DNA of 64,000 bases from Toxonevra muliebris (taxonomy: Eukaryota; Arthropoda; Insecta; Diptera; Pallopteridae), in contig OY829328.1 in assembly GCA_963691655.1 (NCBI GenBank), forward strand, positions 31,887,890 through 31,951,889, written 5' to 3'. The notes under the pieces were generated by a model. The model searched no databases. It worked only from the letters and a program-made list of their open reading frames with translations, and was not told the DNA's origin. Of the stretch, positions 31,656 to 43,890 are shown in pieces; the first letter of the stretch is position 1, and every line of letters begins with the position of its first letter. A program made the translations under genes and the position numbers.

Positions 31656-32933
31656 AGGAGTGAAATTGAAAAAATCTTAACACACGTTTTACCTAATAAT
31701 TTTTTTTCGATGTAAAATTTAAAAATTTCTTTGATCTAGTTATCTTTGAAAAATATGTCAGTTGTTATTTTTAATGACAAACATGTTGATTTATTGTGAG
31801 TTTGATCAAAATGAGTGAAGAAAAGGAAGTACGTCTTAAAATTATTAAAAATTTTCAAAAAAAAACCAAATTGGTCCTACAAAAAATTGGCCAAAGAATT
31901 AAAGGTCTGCCGTCAAACTGTTTCCAATGTTATTAAACAGTTTCAGGAGAATTTGACCATCGAAAGGAAACCTGGTTCGGGAAGAAAACAAGGACCACAT
32001 GATATTGGGAAAGCCAGGAAAATAGAAAGCATATTGAAAAGATCTCCAAACACATCTGGTAGAAAAGCTGCCCGGTTAGCTGACTATTTGGTGCGAAAAG
32101 TTAAAGCCAATGTAAAGTTAAAGTCCAAAAAGTTCCAGACAGGAATGCTGCAAAATATTTAGACGCCAAAAGTAGTGCTTGAAAATTAAAATCGAGTTTC
32201 ATACAAAAATATTCATGTTGTATAATAGACGACGAAACGTATGCACTGGCAGATTTTACGTAGCTTCCGGGTAAAAATTTTTATGTTGCTGATGCTCGAG
32301 GAAATGTCGAAGAACAATTTAGAATCCAAAAGCAGACAAAATTTCCTAAAAAATTCCTGGTATGGCAAGCTAAATGCAGTTGCGGCAAAAGAAGCAAATC
32401 ATTTATTACAGTGGGCTCTATAAATACCCAAATATACATCAAAGAATGTTTGAAAAAAAGATTTCTTCCTTTCATAAGAGAGCATAATGTGTCCACATAT
32501 TTTTAGCCCGATTTGGCATCATGTCACTACGACAAGAAAGCTCTGGAGTGGTACCAAAGTAATAACATAGTTTTTGTACCAAGAGAGGCCAATTCTCCAA
32601 ATTGTCCGGAGCTAAGACCAGTGGAGAGATATTGGGCTCTTGTGAAAAGAAACTTAAAGAGCACAAAAAAGGTGTTCCAAAATATCGAAGATTTTAAAAA
32701 GAGATGGGCAAACTGTTCCAAAAAGGTGTCTGAAACTACTATCAAATCTCTAATGGAAGGCTTACCAAAAAAGATCCACGAGTTCATAAATAGTGGTTAG
32801 AACTATAAAAGTTATATTTTTCTGTAATTTGTAAAATATTATCAATTAAATAAAAAAAAAATCAAAATTCTAAGATCAACCGTTTAAAAATTATTGAATT
32901 TTATACATGTTAAGTTTTTTCGATTTCACTCCT
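31656..32933 (+). mobile_element. Tc1/mariner-superfamily element of DD37E type, with both TIRs
   Basis: The ends AGGAGTGAAATTGAAAAAAT and the complement of AGGAGTGAAATCGAAAAAAC are flanked by TA (31654-31655 and 32934-32935). The length of 1278 bp suits a complete Tc1/mariner element. The interior carries one transposase gene, described separately. Confidence 0.9.
31811..32800 (+). pseudogene. DD37E transposase, nearly full length, inactivated
   Basis: The ATG at 31811 opens MSEEKEVRLKIIKNFQKK; a slip in the A run near 31858 shifts the frame. Then NWSYKKLAKELKVCRQTVSN is a clear helix-turn-helix, followed by RKPGSGRKQG, the linker between the two DNA-binding helices. The first catalytic aspartate lies in CIIDDETYA (near 32230), the second in PDLASCHY (near 32515), and the glutamate in LRPVERYWALVKR (near 32625). 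There are 37 residues between the second aspartate and the glutamate, hence DD37E, a class described in mosquitoes and other insects. The C-terminus KIHEFINSG ends at 32800. At least two frameshifts and stops near 32262 and 32507 (a tryptophan codon to a stop just before PDLA) inactivate it. Confidence 0.88.
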
Positions 32934-32935
32934 TA

Positions 32936-34970
32936 TTATTTCAAGGATGACCTTTGATTTAAGCATAGAGTTTTTGAAACAGTTCTACATTTTCTATAAT
33001 CAGCTATCAAACTCGACTGACAAGAAAATAAACTTAAGCTGTTATTTCTTTTTACAACAGATAATGTTTCAAAGGTTCTAAGAAATGAGTCCAACTTTCT
33101 ATTGTATTTCATTGGAATTGTTTCAAAAAATTTTCGAAAGATGACTAACACTGAGTAAAACATTTATTGGAGGTGTATAAATGTTTTATTTTGTTATTTT
33201 GCGTATTAATTTTCAGCAATTTTACAACAAAAAAGTTACCGCTTATTGTTTATTACGCAGCGGTATCCGTGTAAACAATGACAGTGATTCATATACTGAC
33301 TGAAATACAAAAAAATAAAAACAAATAAATACATATATAAATAAAATTCCACTGATAATGATATACTCATATCTGTGCATACATACACTCCCATATACAC
33401 TTGCTATTATTGCATAGACATAAATATTTACATTAGGGCAGATCAGAGAAAAAAAAGATTAAATTTAAAACTTGATCACTTATTTTGAAAGTTTTCTTGG
33501 GAGATTATTATAATACTGTAGTATTATAATCTATAATTACAGAGCAGCAACCAGTTTCTGTGCAAATTCTGTATTAATAATTTATTAATGTACAAAATTT
33601 CGAAAAAATATTCACTGATTAAATTAAATAACGCACGCGTAAATCGGACTTACAAATTTAGTTTAATTAATAAAATTAACAATATTTCGGGGATTTTTCG
33701 AAAATTTTATAATAGAACATTTACACATGATTTATACTGAAACTTTGATCAATTTTAATTTTTTTGCTTGCAATTTAAACAACATTTTAATAACTTTTCG
33801 AGAGATTTAATTTTATGAAAAACAAAAATCTAAGTTTAATAAATAAAGTAAAAACTTATTTAACTAGCCCAAGCTAACCTCGGAGGTCAGTGACATCCAA
33901 ATAACATACATATTATACTTGACGATCGGATATCAAATAATAAAGTGAAATAGAAAGACCCTTTTAAGAACCTCTAGAGACAAATTTATTGAAAAGCTTT
34001 CAATATAAGTTATAAGGTTTTAATTTTTTTGTTTTTTTCTATAAGAAACCACCCGTCCTAATGTTAGAAATGCATGTAAAATGTGCTAAATCCATATGTC
34101 AAGTGCTTAAGCATGAGTAAATAGCAAGTGACTTAAATATTATTTACATTTTCACTTTTATATGTTAATACAAGAGCATCAAAGTGTAAATATCTTGCAG
34201 GTACTTATTTCGAAAACGGAAACATTCGTACAACTACCTCTAACTAGACATAGTATCTACGCCTATTCATAAGCATATCATACAAGAATAGTGTGAGTAG
34301 AAAAAATATTAAAGAATATGCGTTTCATATGAATAACAAAAGATAATTGACAGACTACTTTCTCACTCTCAAACACCTACCATTACCGACTTGAGTTTTC
34401 TTTATTTTTGGGCTTTCGTCAGAATGCTTTATGATCATACATATTTATGAGTAGCTTCTTTTATTTTCACCATTCAGGAATTTTCTATTCATTCTTTCAT
34501 TCGACCTTTATTCATATATCAATGTACATACATAGTGGTTGGAAATATGAATTATTTAATAGGTATACATAGATATAAACTTGCGTGTACAGTAGTTACT
34601 TTAAATAAATCTTTATGGTATGACGAAAGCAGATTTAAAAGTGAATTTAAAGTGTAGCTATGTACATACTTTCTAACTTTCAATAAAAATAATTACGCTT
34701 GGTAACTTAATCTAAATATAAGCGGATTTCATTAATGCGTTAACGATATAATTTAATAGAAAAAATACCTTGAAGTAAATGGAAGATTCTATTAAAAGCA
34801 GTGGAGACTTGGCATCAGGTATGATGATGATGGCGCAGTAAAATACTAAATATGAGCTACACCCAGAAAAATATGAGCATGAGAAAAAGAAGGATGTTAT
34901 AATGGGTGCACGCCCTATATATTAGACTGTAACGACAGTTTTGCAGATGTGTAAAGTATTTTTACCTACA
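32936..34970. other. AT-rich sequence, no gene recognised
   Basis: A short phrase AAAATAAACTTAAGCTGTT at about 33026-33045 recurs near 54337 and may mark another low-copy repeat. Nothing else could be supported. Confidence 0.4.
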
Positions 34971-34974
34971 TTAT

Positions 34975-35035
34975 TTTACAACGATGAATGCAATGCTTTG
35001 ATCTATGAATAAAATTGAAAAACTTCCGATGCTAA
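34975..35035. repeat. Repeat segment shared with 7080-7125
   Basis: ACAACGATGAATGCAATGCT and TTGATCTATGAAT are common to both sites. It is a fragment of a longer dispersed repeat. Confidence 0.55.
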
Positions 35036-35639
35036 TATTTTATACATTACTAACTGACCCGGCAAAAGTTGTTCTGCCTTTTCTGCGAAAAAGCGCCAAA
35101 ATTGAAAAAGTATGAACTACTTGATGTTTAAAATTGAACATTGGTAGTGACAATTTAGGTTTAAAGTCCGTCCATTGAATTTGAAAAAAAAAAATTCTAG
35201 ATTTAAAAATTTGTCTCATTATTGACATTTTCAAAAGTATTTAACTTGCAGAACTGTACATTAAAAACAGAGAATCATTATAAATGAAAATCTCAAATCA
35301 ATATTGTGTTAATTAAATTTTAGAAATTAAAGTTTACATTGCGTCTGGACGACCAGACAACTAAACATTTTTATTGTATTATCATCGATGTGAACTCAAC
35401 GATGTGTACGGAAACAACTCAAGTCTGATAGCAAAGAATATAGTGAATATTTACAAAAAAAAAAAAAAGACCGTTAGGCGCATCAGTGAGTGACCTTCGA
35501 CAAAAACAAAGCCATATCGGCTGATGATACCGTTTGAGCAAAATGATTAACCCAGTTGATGCTAAAGGGGTCAATTTAGCAGTTAGATAGAAATTCCAGC
35601 ACATCTGTAGTAAAAACGAATAACTTTTAAAGGTTTTTT

Positions 35640-36135
35640 TTTTTTTGTTGAACAATTTTATTAGATTTCAGTTGAATTATAGAAACAATATTTCCATTCT
35701 TGAAATTATATCTAAAAATTATAATTATAAATTTATTATAATTATTAAAAATTGTAGTAAATATTAAAAATTGTAGTAAAAAAGTAGAAAAAAGGTAGCA
35801 GAAAAAGTAGTAGAAAAATAGTTGAACATAGTAGTACAAAAATTGTAAAAATGGAGTAGAAAGAGTGGTAGAAATAATAATAAAAATAGTAGTAGAAAAA
35901 ATTGTAAAAAGTAGTAGTAAAAAAATTGTAGAAAGTAGTGGTACGAAATATAAAGAAATTGTAGAAAAAATGTATTAGAAAGGTAGCAGAAAAAAGTAGT
36001 AAAATAGTAGTAGAAAATATTAGTTGAAAAGTAGTAAAAAATATTAATTCAAAAAGTAGTAGAAAATAAGAAATTGTAGAAAAAAGTAATAGACAATAGT
36101 AATAGAAATAGTAGTAGAAAATAAAAGTGAAGCAT
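35640..36135. repeat. Degenerate GTAGTAGAAAAA simple-repeat tract
   Basis: The tract is about 500 bp of variants of GTAGTAGAAAAA and ATTGTAGAAAA. Long minus-strand frames (35745-36149) arise because the complement reads as Phe/Tyr codons; they are not genes. Confidence 0.85.
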
Positions 36136-36179
36136 GGTCCCACACACACTAATACAACAAACTGAAAGAATTTAAATTT

Positions 36180-36720
36180 TAGTACCGTACCATAAATGCC
36201 TCCTAAGATATTTCATAATGGGAATTCAGGTTATATGGAAGATGCCACACCCCCTTTGTCAATCCCATCCACATTTTTGTTGTAGCATGGCATTGTCAAT
36301 TCTCATTATTGTTCCAAATTTGTGCTGTACTGTGCTATAAATGGTTCTTGAGATATACCCAAAAAACTATTAGGATTGTATGGAAGGTACCACGCCCACT
36401 TTACTAAAACCCATTATTAATAGCTATGTTTCATCCTCCCGCCCAAGAAAATATATTCTGGAAATATGACTTTAATCGGCCAAATCGTTCAGAAGTTACA
36501 CGCTTATATACACAAAAAACTCTATGATTTTATATATAAAGATTGTATTTGTAAATATTTTAGATTTTTCATATTGCATTGTCATCCAGTTCTGAACTAT
36601 ATTTAAAATTAAAAATTCAAGTCTCTAGCTCATCGGGAAGTTAGTTTAAAATCCATTGCAAAATTCCTCCCGAACAGACTGACAGACAGACAGAAACGTG
36701 GTATGGAACCCGCGTGGTAT
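36180..36720. repeat. Dispersed non-coding repeat, related to 7312-7425
   Basis: The stretch CATTGTCATCCAGTTCTGAA, AGCTCATCGGGAAGTTAGTT, GCAAAATTCCTCCCGAACAG and an ACAG/GACA run match 7320-7420. Upstream phrases (GGAAGGTACCACGCCCACTT, TCAGAAGTTACACGCTTATA) have the style of long dipteran non-autonomous repeats, but I cannot name the family. Confidence 0.55.
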
Positions 36721-37129
36721 GAGTAATTTTCTTAAAATATTAATTTGTATTTTGAATGACCACACGAATTAATCTAAAAACACTGGAAGAAACGCGTAAA
36801 TTATTTTTAGCAAACCTTTCAGAATGTATTGAGTTTCTCATATGTGCAACCCAAAAATTCATTTTGTTGAACGGTGCACAGTGGTTCAACGGCGGGAAAA
36901 ATGTTTTTTTTTATATGATGCAATTATAGTTTTTTTTTTCAATTTGCGTTTGCAATGCGTCTTTCTTTTACGTCAGGCAGTTCATACGTCCTTCCAATAG
37001 GTTTCATGTGCTTCAAGTCTAAATATCTCAAAAATATTAAGTAAAGACGAAAAACTGAGTACGCCAACGAGATCAGAGAAATGCTATATGATGTGCCTGA
37101 CGCCAATTTCCTATTGAGTAGTATAATTT

Positions 37130-37265
37130 GTGTATTTAAACGAATATTTGATACAAGTACGTATTCGATACTTTTTTCCGATATTTTCGGTAACATCGAT
37201 ACTTTTATTCGATACAAGTAATGAGTAAAAGTATCGATATTATGTTGGTATCGAATCAATACTAT
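37130..37265. repeat. Cluster of ATCGATAC-like motifs
   Basis: At least six variants of GTATCGA or TCGATAC occur in about 130 bp. The same word family fills the ends of the element at 61817-62951, so this may be a worn fragment of a related transposon. TATCGATA is also the core of the Drosophila DRE/BEAF site, which is an alternative reading. Confidence 0.45.
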
Positions 37266-39230
37266 GCCTGAGTACCTTTCTTTAATAAGCATTTAAAAGA
37301 TAGATTTTTTTTTATTCGAGCCCTCGAAGTCATTGAATGTTCCAATGATCAATGCAAATATACATGCATATACGGCATTTGAAAAGTTATTGCTCTTAAG
37401 GTAGCAATAATTCTAGCTGTTATTGTTTTAGTTCTATGATTTTATAAACAATAGAAACTAATAAGCATTTTTCTTCTTTTTTTTTATCAAAATTTATTTT
37501 TTAATTTCTCAAGTTTATCAGAGCAGAGTTTATCTTTGGTCGGCGCAGATCAGTGTGTTTTGGAATATATAAAACTATACCGTTAACATTTAGTTAAACG
37601 ATTTCTTTTAATCGAGCTACTTTTTTTATTCTTCTGTAGTTGTTATACCCTACACAATTGTTGGCACGTTATTTAATTTTGTACATCTACTCATGACATC
37701 TGAAATAACAACCACGGTAATTTCGGTTTAAAAGATTTTTTTGGACTTTACATTTCTCATATGTATGAAATGTGGACGTGGCAGGTAGCCGAGCATTCCA
37801 CTTTTTTTTTACATATATAGCTTTTTTATCATTCTAAATAGCTTCGGTGAGAATTTTAGCTCGTTTACATTTTACATTTGTATGGGAAGTTGGGGTGGTG
37901 GGTGCTCAATCCCTTCCATTTTCTGGTGTCAGTTTTTTTTTTATCTTTTTAGATTTTTTGGTAAAAATTTCAGTTAAATATTTTGGCTTAAAATATTTTA
38001 ATGGTTTTTTACATTTTCCGTTTGTATGAGAGGTGAGTGTGCCAGTTTACCGATCACGCCTCTAGTACCACTCCTTCTATTTTTCCTGCCCTCAGAAAGA
38101 TAATAAAATAACGGCCTTCATATTTAATGAATATCAGTTACAAAATTTGAGTTTCTGTAAATTTCCATATTTGACACTTAAGGCATCTGTGAGTTTAACC
38201 ATCAGTATGTAAAAGCAAATAAAATGTTTGTATTATTATTTTTTCAGCTACAACTTAAGACTGTTGCTAGGAAATGTACTTTCTTATCAATCACACAACA
38301 ATACCGACACTTCGATTAGCTTTATTGAAATAGCTAATGATTTTTACTAAACATAGTTGGCACTTATAAAATGTAATCACATATTATATAAAAATCACTT
38401 TCGTGAATAAAAAAAAAAAACAAAATTAACCAATTTGTGTGCAATTAAGTTTCAGCACGTCAATAGAATCTCAAAATAATACCAACAATACATAAAATTC
38501 TTACTGTCAATTAAAATATAAAGATATGGAATCAACAAAAACGTAAACAAACGAACGAAAACAACAGGCAGCCCATAAAATAGCAACCGAATAAATATCT
38601 GGCATAAAAATACATAAATCACCACAATGCTTACAGTCCAGGTTTTTTTTTGCCACTGACTCAGCGCCTTGCCTTTTGTTTAGGCATTAGAGTATGGGTC
38701 GATTTTGCAACCCCCATCATGACAGGGTTAGTACAAGATTTTTCAAATATTCTTTTCTTTTTTTTTAAGCTGAGGGAAAAGTGAAATTTTCTCTTTACAG
38801 GAGCATCGATTTTGTTGAAGTTTCGTGTACCAAAGTTTTTTGAGCCTAGGATCCCGTTTTTCTCTAAAAAATATTCTAAAGTGGTCTCCGAAACAAAAGT
38901 TTGTAAAATTTTTATAAAAGTAAAAGTGCAAAGAGGATTTCGTCTTAAAAAAAAGCAAAGAAGCATATGTGAAAGAACTTATAATTGCTCCTATTTCTCA
39001 AAAAAAACCCTGTTATGCTGGCGGTTACAAAAATCCCCTGTATGCCTATTCAGTCTAGTGAGTATACGGAATGATATTCCGGGAGTACGTACCCAGTGGA
39101 CCAAGCAGCGAATGTTGAGCGAACGTCCACCTAAACTATCGCGATTATGATTGATTTCTGTCTTCGCCGGGCGAAGTGTCGATAAGGTAAACAACCGCAA
39201 AACAAGCAAAAATTAAGTGTCGGAAAAACG
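37266..39230. other. No gene recognised
   Basis: Overlapping open frames at 38661-39209 on both strands were inspected and no family motif was found. Bases 39080-39230 may be the 5' flank of the transposase relic that follows. Confidence 0.4.
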
Positions 39231-39234
39231 AAAA

Positions 39235-39905
39235 AACTGCTGTCAAGTGCCAAAAACAAGGTTGGTCAGCCAACATGCAATTATCACGAAAATTTGGTGT
39301 TTCACGCACAACAATTTCAAATATTTTGGCAAAAAACAACATCTCTTATCGAAAACGTAAGCGAGCACAAAATATACAGCCAGACAGCTCCAAATAATAT
39401 CAAAATGTAGCCGTGCACTTCGTTGTAACCACTTTGCAAATGGAAAATTTATCATTTTGGATGATGAATCTTATTTATCTTAGTGTGGGTGGCTATTTCT
39501 TCGAAAGGTGGTTCAGTTCCGTTAATTCGACCAAATGGTGCAAAAGCGATCAATTCTAACTTATATATCAATCAATGCTTGCCGAAATTAAAACAATTCA
39601 TCGACGAAATCATGTTTTGGCCGGACCTTGCAAGCAGCCATTATGCTAAAAAAAACATTGGATTGGCTCACTGAGCAAAACATACCATTTGTACCAAAAA
39701 AAAACACAATCCTCCAAATGTCCCAAAAGCACGCCCAATAGAAGATTTCTGGGCAGTTCTTAAACGTATGGTGTATGACAAGGGTTGGGAAGCTAAAAAC
39801 GAGCAGCAGTTGGCCGGTAGAATTAAGCGACCAGAGGCTAATTCAGAGGGTTCGAGAGATGCTGCGAAAAATCATCGAAGACAATGGTCCATTCAGTATA
39901 CTGTA
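39235..39905 (+). pseudogene. Second DD37E-type transposase relic
   Basis: On the plus strand, in shifting frames, GWSANMQLSRKFGVSRTTIS is a helix-turn-helix; FIILDDESYLS holds the first catalytic aspartate; FWPDLASSHYAKK holds the second; and RPIEDFWAVLKRMVYDKGW holds the glutamate. The spacing from the second aspartate, allowing for frameshifts, is again 37 residues. The rest of the N-terminal half is shorter than usual, with a deletion between KRKRAQNIQ and the first aspartate. It is clearly a different lineage from the copy at 31.8 kb (FWPDLASSHYAKK against PDLASCHYDKK). Terminal repeats were not found; a hAT foldback begins 118 bp downstream. Confidence 0.8.
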
Positions 39906-40022
39906 AATGTGATTTTCGATAGTTTACGAATAAAAGTTTCTACCACTAAACACAAATTTAATATTGTGTGTTTGTTGTTCATATGGCGTACGTTTGATTT
40001 TGTGCCAAAACTTTCTTGACAT

Positions 40023-40776
40023 CAGAGCAGTAAAAGAATGCTATCAATTTAATTGCAAGTCACAGTTAATAACCGACAATTCATGATTGCAGTTACTGAA
40101 TAACGTATTTGACTCCAGAATAAAAAATGCTGTTGGAAATCTTTTTTGGAGTCGCCGATTGGTTATTCATTTAGAAAAGTTTTTTCTAGAGTCAAGGGAG
40201 TGCAGCCTTTTTTTGAAATCAAGAGACTGCAAATGTTATGACTCCAAAATCATGACTGCTTTGAAGTCGCTTGGAGTCTTTTGAAGTCAATTGGGATTTT
40301 GAAACCAATTGGAGTCAGTTGAAGTCTTTTGGAGTCAATAGAAATTTCAAGTCAATTGGAGTCTTTTGGAGTCAATTGGAGTCTTTTGGAGTCAATTGGA
40401 GATTTGAAGTCAATTGGAGCCACTGTTTTTACGAGTTATAGCTTAGATATGGTTAATAGATTTTTAGGGTAATAAACTTTGTTATTTCATTTACAATACT
40501 CGAATGTCAGTTTCGCAGAAATTATTGTCAAAATATTTTCTTTTTAATATTAAATAAATTAGTAAAAAGTATTAATTATTATATTGAAATGCAAGTTGCA
40601 CTCCCTTGACTCTAAAAAATACTTTTCTAAATGAATAATCAATCGGCGCTTTCAAAAAAGACTTCATACTGCATTTTTTATTCTGGAGTCAAATATATTA
40701 TTCAATAACTGCAATCAAAAATTATTATTCATTTGTGACTTATATCCTCAATTGATTGCACTCTTTTACAGCTCTG
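40023..40776. mobile_element. hAT-type foldback with GTCAATTGGA arrays, copy 2
   Basis: The perfect 8-bp duplication CTTGACAT lies at 40015-40022 and 40777-40784. The ends CAGAGCAGTAAAAGA and the complement of CAGAGCTGTAAAAGA match copy 1 at 24204-25295. The arms are shorter and one tandem array (40255-40430, GTCAATTGGAGTCTTTTGGA units) remains while the opposing array is deleted. No coding sequence. Confidence 0.92.
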
Positions 40777-40784
40777 CTTGACAT

Positions 40785-41415
40785 ATCAAAATATCTTTAA
40801 ATGCTCGCAAACGATATCAGAAACGATTCGTAAAAAGGCTCACTAATAATATCTTTTGCGAGTGTCGTAAATGAAACAGTTATTGCCACAAACTGAGTAA
40901 CATATGATTTAATCTCGTATCGTTTTCGGATTCGGTAGCGATAGTTTTGTCCGCAAAAGTTTTACCAATGTCTCGTAAACAATATCGTTTACGGAGATTT
41001 TGCCCACTGGGCATTAAAATTAGAGCACGAGGGTATTGACTTCTTTTCTTTTACAGTATTTACTAACTTTATACCGATAGAAAATACAAATGGATACATA
41101 ATAACTTTAAGGGAAGCGTTGTTTGCTTGTCATTTTCATCTTTTATTGGCTTTCTTTATTATTAGTCATTTTTTGCTCCTAATATTTCTTTCTTGCCGAC
41201 AGTTTGTCTGACATGTTCATCGAATTCTGTTATGTATCTCTGACTCGCACTTACTGCCTCGCATTGTGTAAACGGAATATAATTGTATTTTCACAGTATT
41301 TAGTATAAAGCCGGAATATTCTGGTGAAGTGTAAATCTGTAGTATTGGGTGAGGTCATTGATTTTTAATATATACTACAATATGTGTTTAGGCTTTTGAA
41401 GTAGGAGTACTAATG
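40785..41415. other. AT-rich sequence, nothing recognised
   Basis: No supported feature. Confidence 0.45.
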
Positions 41416-41427
41416 TATGTATATTAT

Positions 41428-41890
41428 TAGGGTGGATCGATTTTTATGGACGATTTTTAACGCTATATCCGTCATGAATTTTCAGAAAGGTGAAAAGAGA
41501 AAAATATTGGTATATATATTTCGAAATTTGGACTTCATTTTCGGTTTTTCGCTGGCGTTTGAATAATTTAGAAAAATTTTTACATAAATAATATGTATTA
41601 AGTAATTACAAATTAGTTATATTTAATCACTATGTATTTATTGGTTATCATAGATTTAACAATCAGCATTTTTTTAATAAATAAAATATAGAATTAGGAG
41701 AGCGAAGCGCCCCACAAAAAAGAATTTCAATAATTTTAGAAACAAAAAACATTTTTTTTTAAAAAAGCAGAAATACTTAGACAAAAAGATGTCCAAATTC
41801 AAAAATATATTTACCAAAACTTTTTTCTTTTCAAGACCTTTTAGAAAATTTATGGCGGATTTGAAAAAAAAAAATCGGTGCGGCCAGATG
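41428..41890. mobile_element. Possible MITE
   Basis: AGGGTGGATCGATTTTT at the left and AAAAAAATCGGTGCGGCC at the right could be decayed inverted termini. The pairing is poor and no target duplication is clear, so this call is tentative. Confidence 0.25.
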
Positions 41891-42406
41891 TACATATATG
41901 CATTCATTCATGATGTTGTTAAAATGAGTAGTATTAAAATACGAATGTATGTAGATAGGTATATTTTGCTATAAATGTTATGTTTTTACTAAAGAACATC
42001 ATACAAATAATTCCATATTTTACTGCTTACCTCCTTTCACATGCAAGTATATGATGATGAAGGGACTGGCATTTGTTGTTTTCTTACTTCTGGAATATTA
42101 CATTTAATTTATTTTCCGTAACCACAAACAAAATGTTTAATAACTACATGAAATATATTGCAATTCATATTATAATAATTATAGGTACATACATATGACA
42201 TAGATATGTATATATTATATGTAGTTACGCGGTCATTGTGTTGTGTTTTCCATTTCAATAGAAATTTGTTGTCTAATTGTGAGTACAGGAAAGAAGTTAG
42301 TATAAGTACAAGGTGTGATAAAATATACTTATAAATTATTCTCGTACAAACTGTAAAATTTTATTTAATCTGTAAAATATAAATACATATTATTATTATG
42401 TAATTC
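41891..42406. other. AT-rich sequence, nothing recognised
   Basis: No supported feature. Confidence 0.45.
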
Positions 42407-42560
42407 TAGGTTACAATTTCAGATATTACATATCTTATATAAAGTGTTTAAATAGCAATAAGGACCATCACTAAGATCACAGATGAGAAATAGTGGCGGA
42501 TTTCGACACAGTCGTAAAATTTGCTAGCCCTTTACATAATGTTATGACTTTGTCATTTTG
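42407..42560. repeat. Interspersed repeat family Y, copy
   Basis: GGTTACAATTTCAGATATTA, ATCACTAAGATCACAGATGA and GTGGCGGATTTCGACAC correspond to 7585-7700 in the same orientation. Confidence 0.55.
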
Positions 42561-42892
42561 ATAAAAGTTCGTTATGCCTGATAAATACATGAACATAAAG
42601 AAATAATAAAATACTATTATTTTTCTTGTCAATTTGGTTCATTTCTTTGTTTTAAATTTTAATTGAAATTTTTATTCTAAGTTTTATTTATATAATTCTT
42701 TATTTATAAGATTGTATCTATCAGATTGCACATGTAAATTTAATTAAATATATTATCAATTTATTTTTGATTGGTACTTTAACTTTAAAATATAATATCT
42801 TGTTGTACTATGATGACAAATAAAAAATTAATAAAAAATAAATATTACGTAGTACGGGAAAAAAACTTATTTTTTCTTACGGCTTTTGATAG
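42561..42892. other. AT-rich sequence, nothing recognised
   Basis: No supported feature. Confidence 0.45.
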
Positions 42893-43597
42893 CACTGTTC
42901 TACAAATGGAAACTTTTGAAACGAGCAGAGACGGGCAAATGCACTTAGGGTAATGGGGGGTCGCTGAGTCCGAATCCGTGGTCCGTTTTGCTCTGCTACG
43001 TCACAATTTTTTTTATTGACATCAAAATTTTTAAAATTAAAAAACAAAAAAAAATTTAAAATGCAGTTCATAATTTTTTCATCAAAACATCCATTTTTAC
43101 AAAAAAATTTTAGATTTTTTTTTATTTTTTAACTTTAAAAAAAAAAATTTTTTTTTCGTAATTTTTTTCATCCTCGTTATCATCGTTCACTTTTATCTCG
43201 TTGTAAGCTTAACCCAGTAATGCCTAGCGGTGCCATATCAAGAAAGTAACTTGAGAAAAAAAAAACATTTTTGAACTTGGCTCTGGAACGGCTCAGCGAC
43301 AAGGTGCTATAAGGCACCGCTAGGCATTACTGAGTTAAGCCAGCAACGAGATAAAAAAAAAATTTTTTTTTTTTTTAATTTTTAAAGTTGAAAGATGAAA
43401 AAAATTGAAAATTTTTTTTTGTAAAAATGGATGTTTAGATGAAAAAAAATATGAACTGAATTTTCAATTTTTTTTTTTTCAATTTTAAAAATTGTGACGT
43501 AGCAGAGCAGAACGGACCAGGGATTCGAACTCAGCGACCCCTCATTACCCTAAGTACACTTGCCCCGTCTCTGCTCATTTTTGGCTGTTGAACAGTG
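42893..43597. mobile_element. 705-bp foldback element, whole copy
   Basis: The ends are CACTGTTC and GAACAGTG. Arms of about 330 bp are inverted copies: CGAGCAGAGACGGG, GGGGTCGCTGAGTCCGAATC, GCTCTGCTACGTCACAATTT, CATCCATTTTTAC, CTCGTTGTAAGCTTAACCCA and TAATGCCTAGCGGTGCC each have an inverted partner. The spacer (about 43235-43305) contains GAACTTGGCTCTGGAACGGC. A half copy is at 27690-28080. No coding content. A target duplication could not be fixed. Confidence 0.85.
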
Positions 43598-43604
43598 TAA
43601 TTAA

Positions 43605-43890
43605 TATTGTATTCTATTTTTATAGAGTAACTCAAAGAACTGTTCAAGTAAAGGAACATTCTAAGAATGGCGTAAAATTGAAAAGTAACAGCGCAGATAA
43701 ATTTCTACTTATCTCGAGCAACACAATGGAAATCAGATTATCTTCAGGTTTCAAAATGGTCTCGAAAATTTTCAACTAACGTTTTGTTTCTCAAATTTCA
43801 TAGCTCTGTCTTGGCTCCTTACAAACACAAACATTATGCATAAAGAATTTTTTAAATCTGATAATTTTTATTTGTACATCAAAATATATG
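43605..43890. repeat. Interspersed repeat family X, partial copy
   Basis: CTAAGAATGGCGTAAAATTG, AAAAGTAACAGCG, TCTTCAGGTTTCAAAATGGT and AAACATTATGCATAAAGAAT match, in order, the left half of the foldback at 47930-48564. It directly follows the foldback at 42893-43597, as happens also near 27.7 kb. Confidence 0.6.

Noticed and set aside
35745..36149. 134-residue Phe/Tyr-rich open frame on the minus strand
   Set aside because: It is the reverse reading of a GTAGTAGAAAAA simple-repeat tract; there is no domain and the composition follows the repeat.
38661..39209. Overlapping frames of about 100 residues on both strands
   Set aside because: No motif was recognised, the overlapping frames on opposite strands look alike in quality, and several depend on non-ATG starts.
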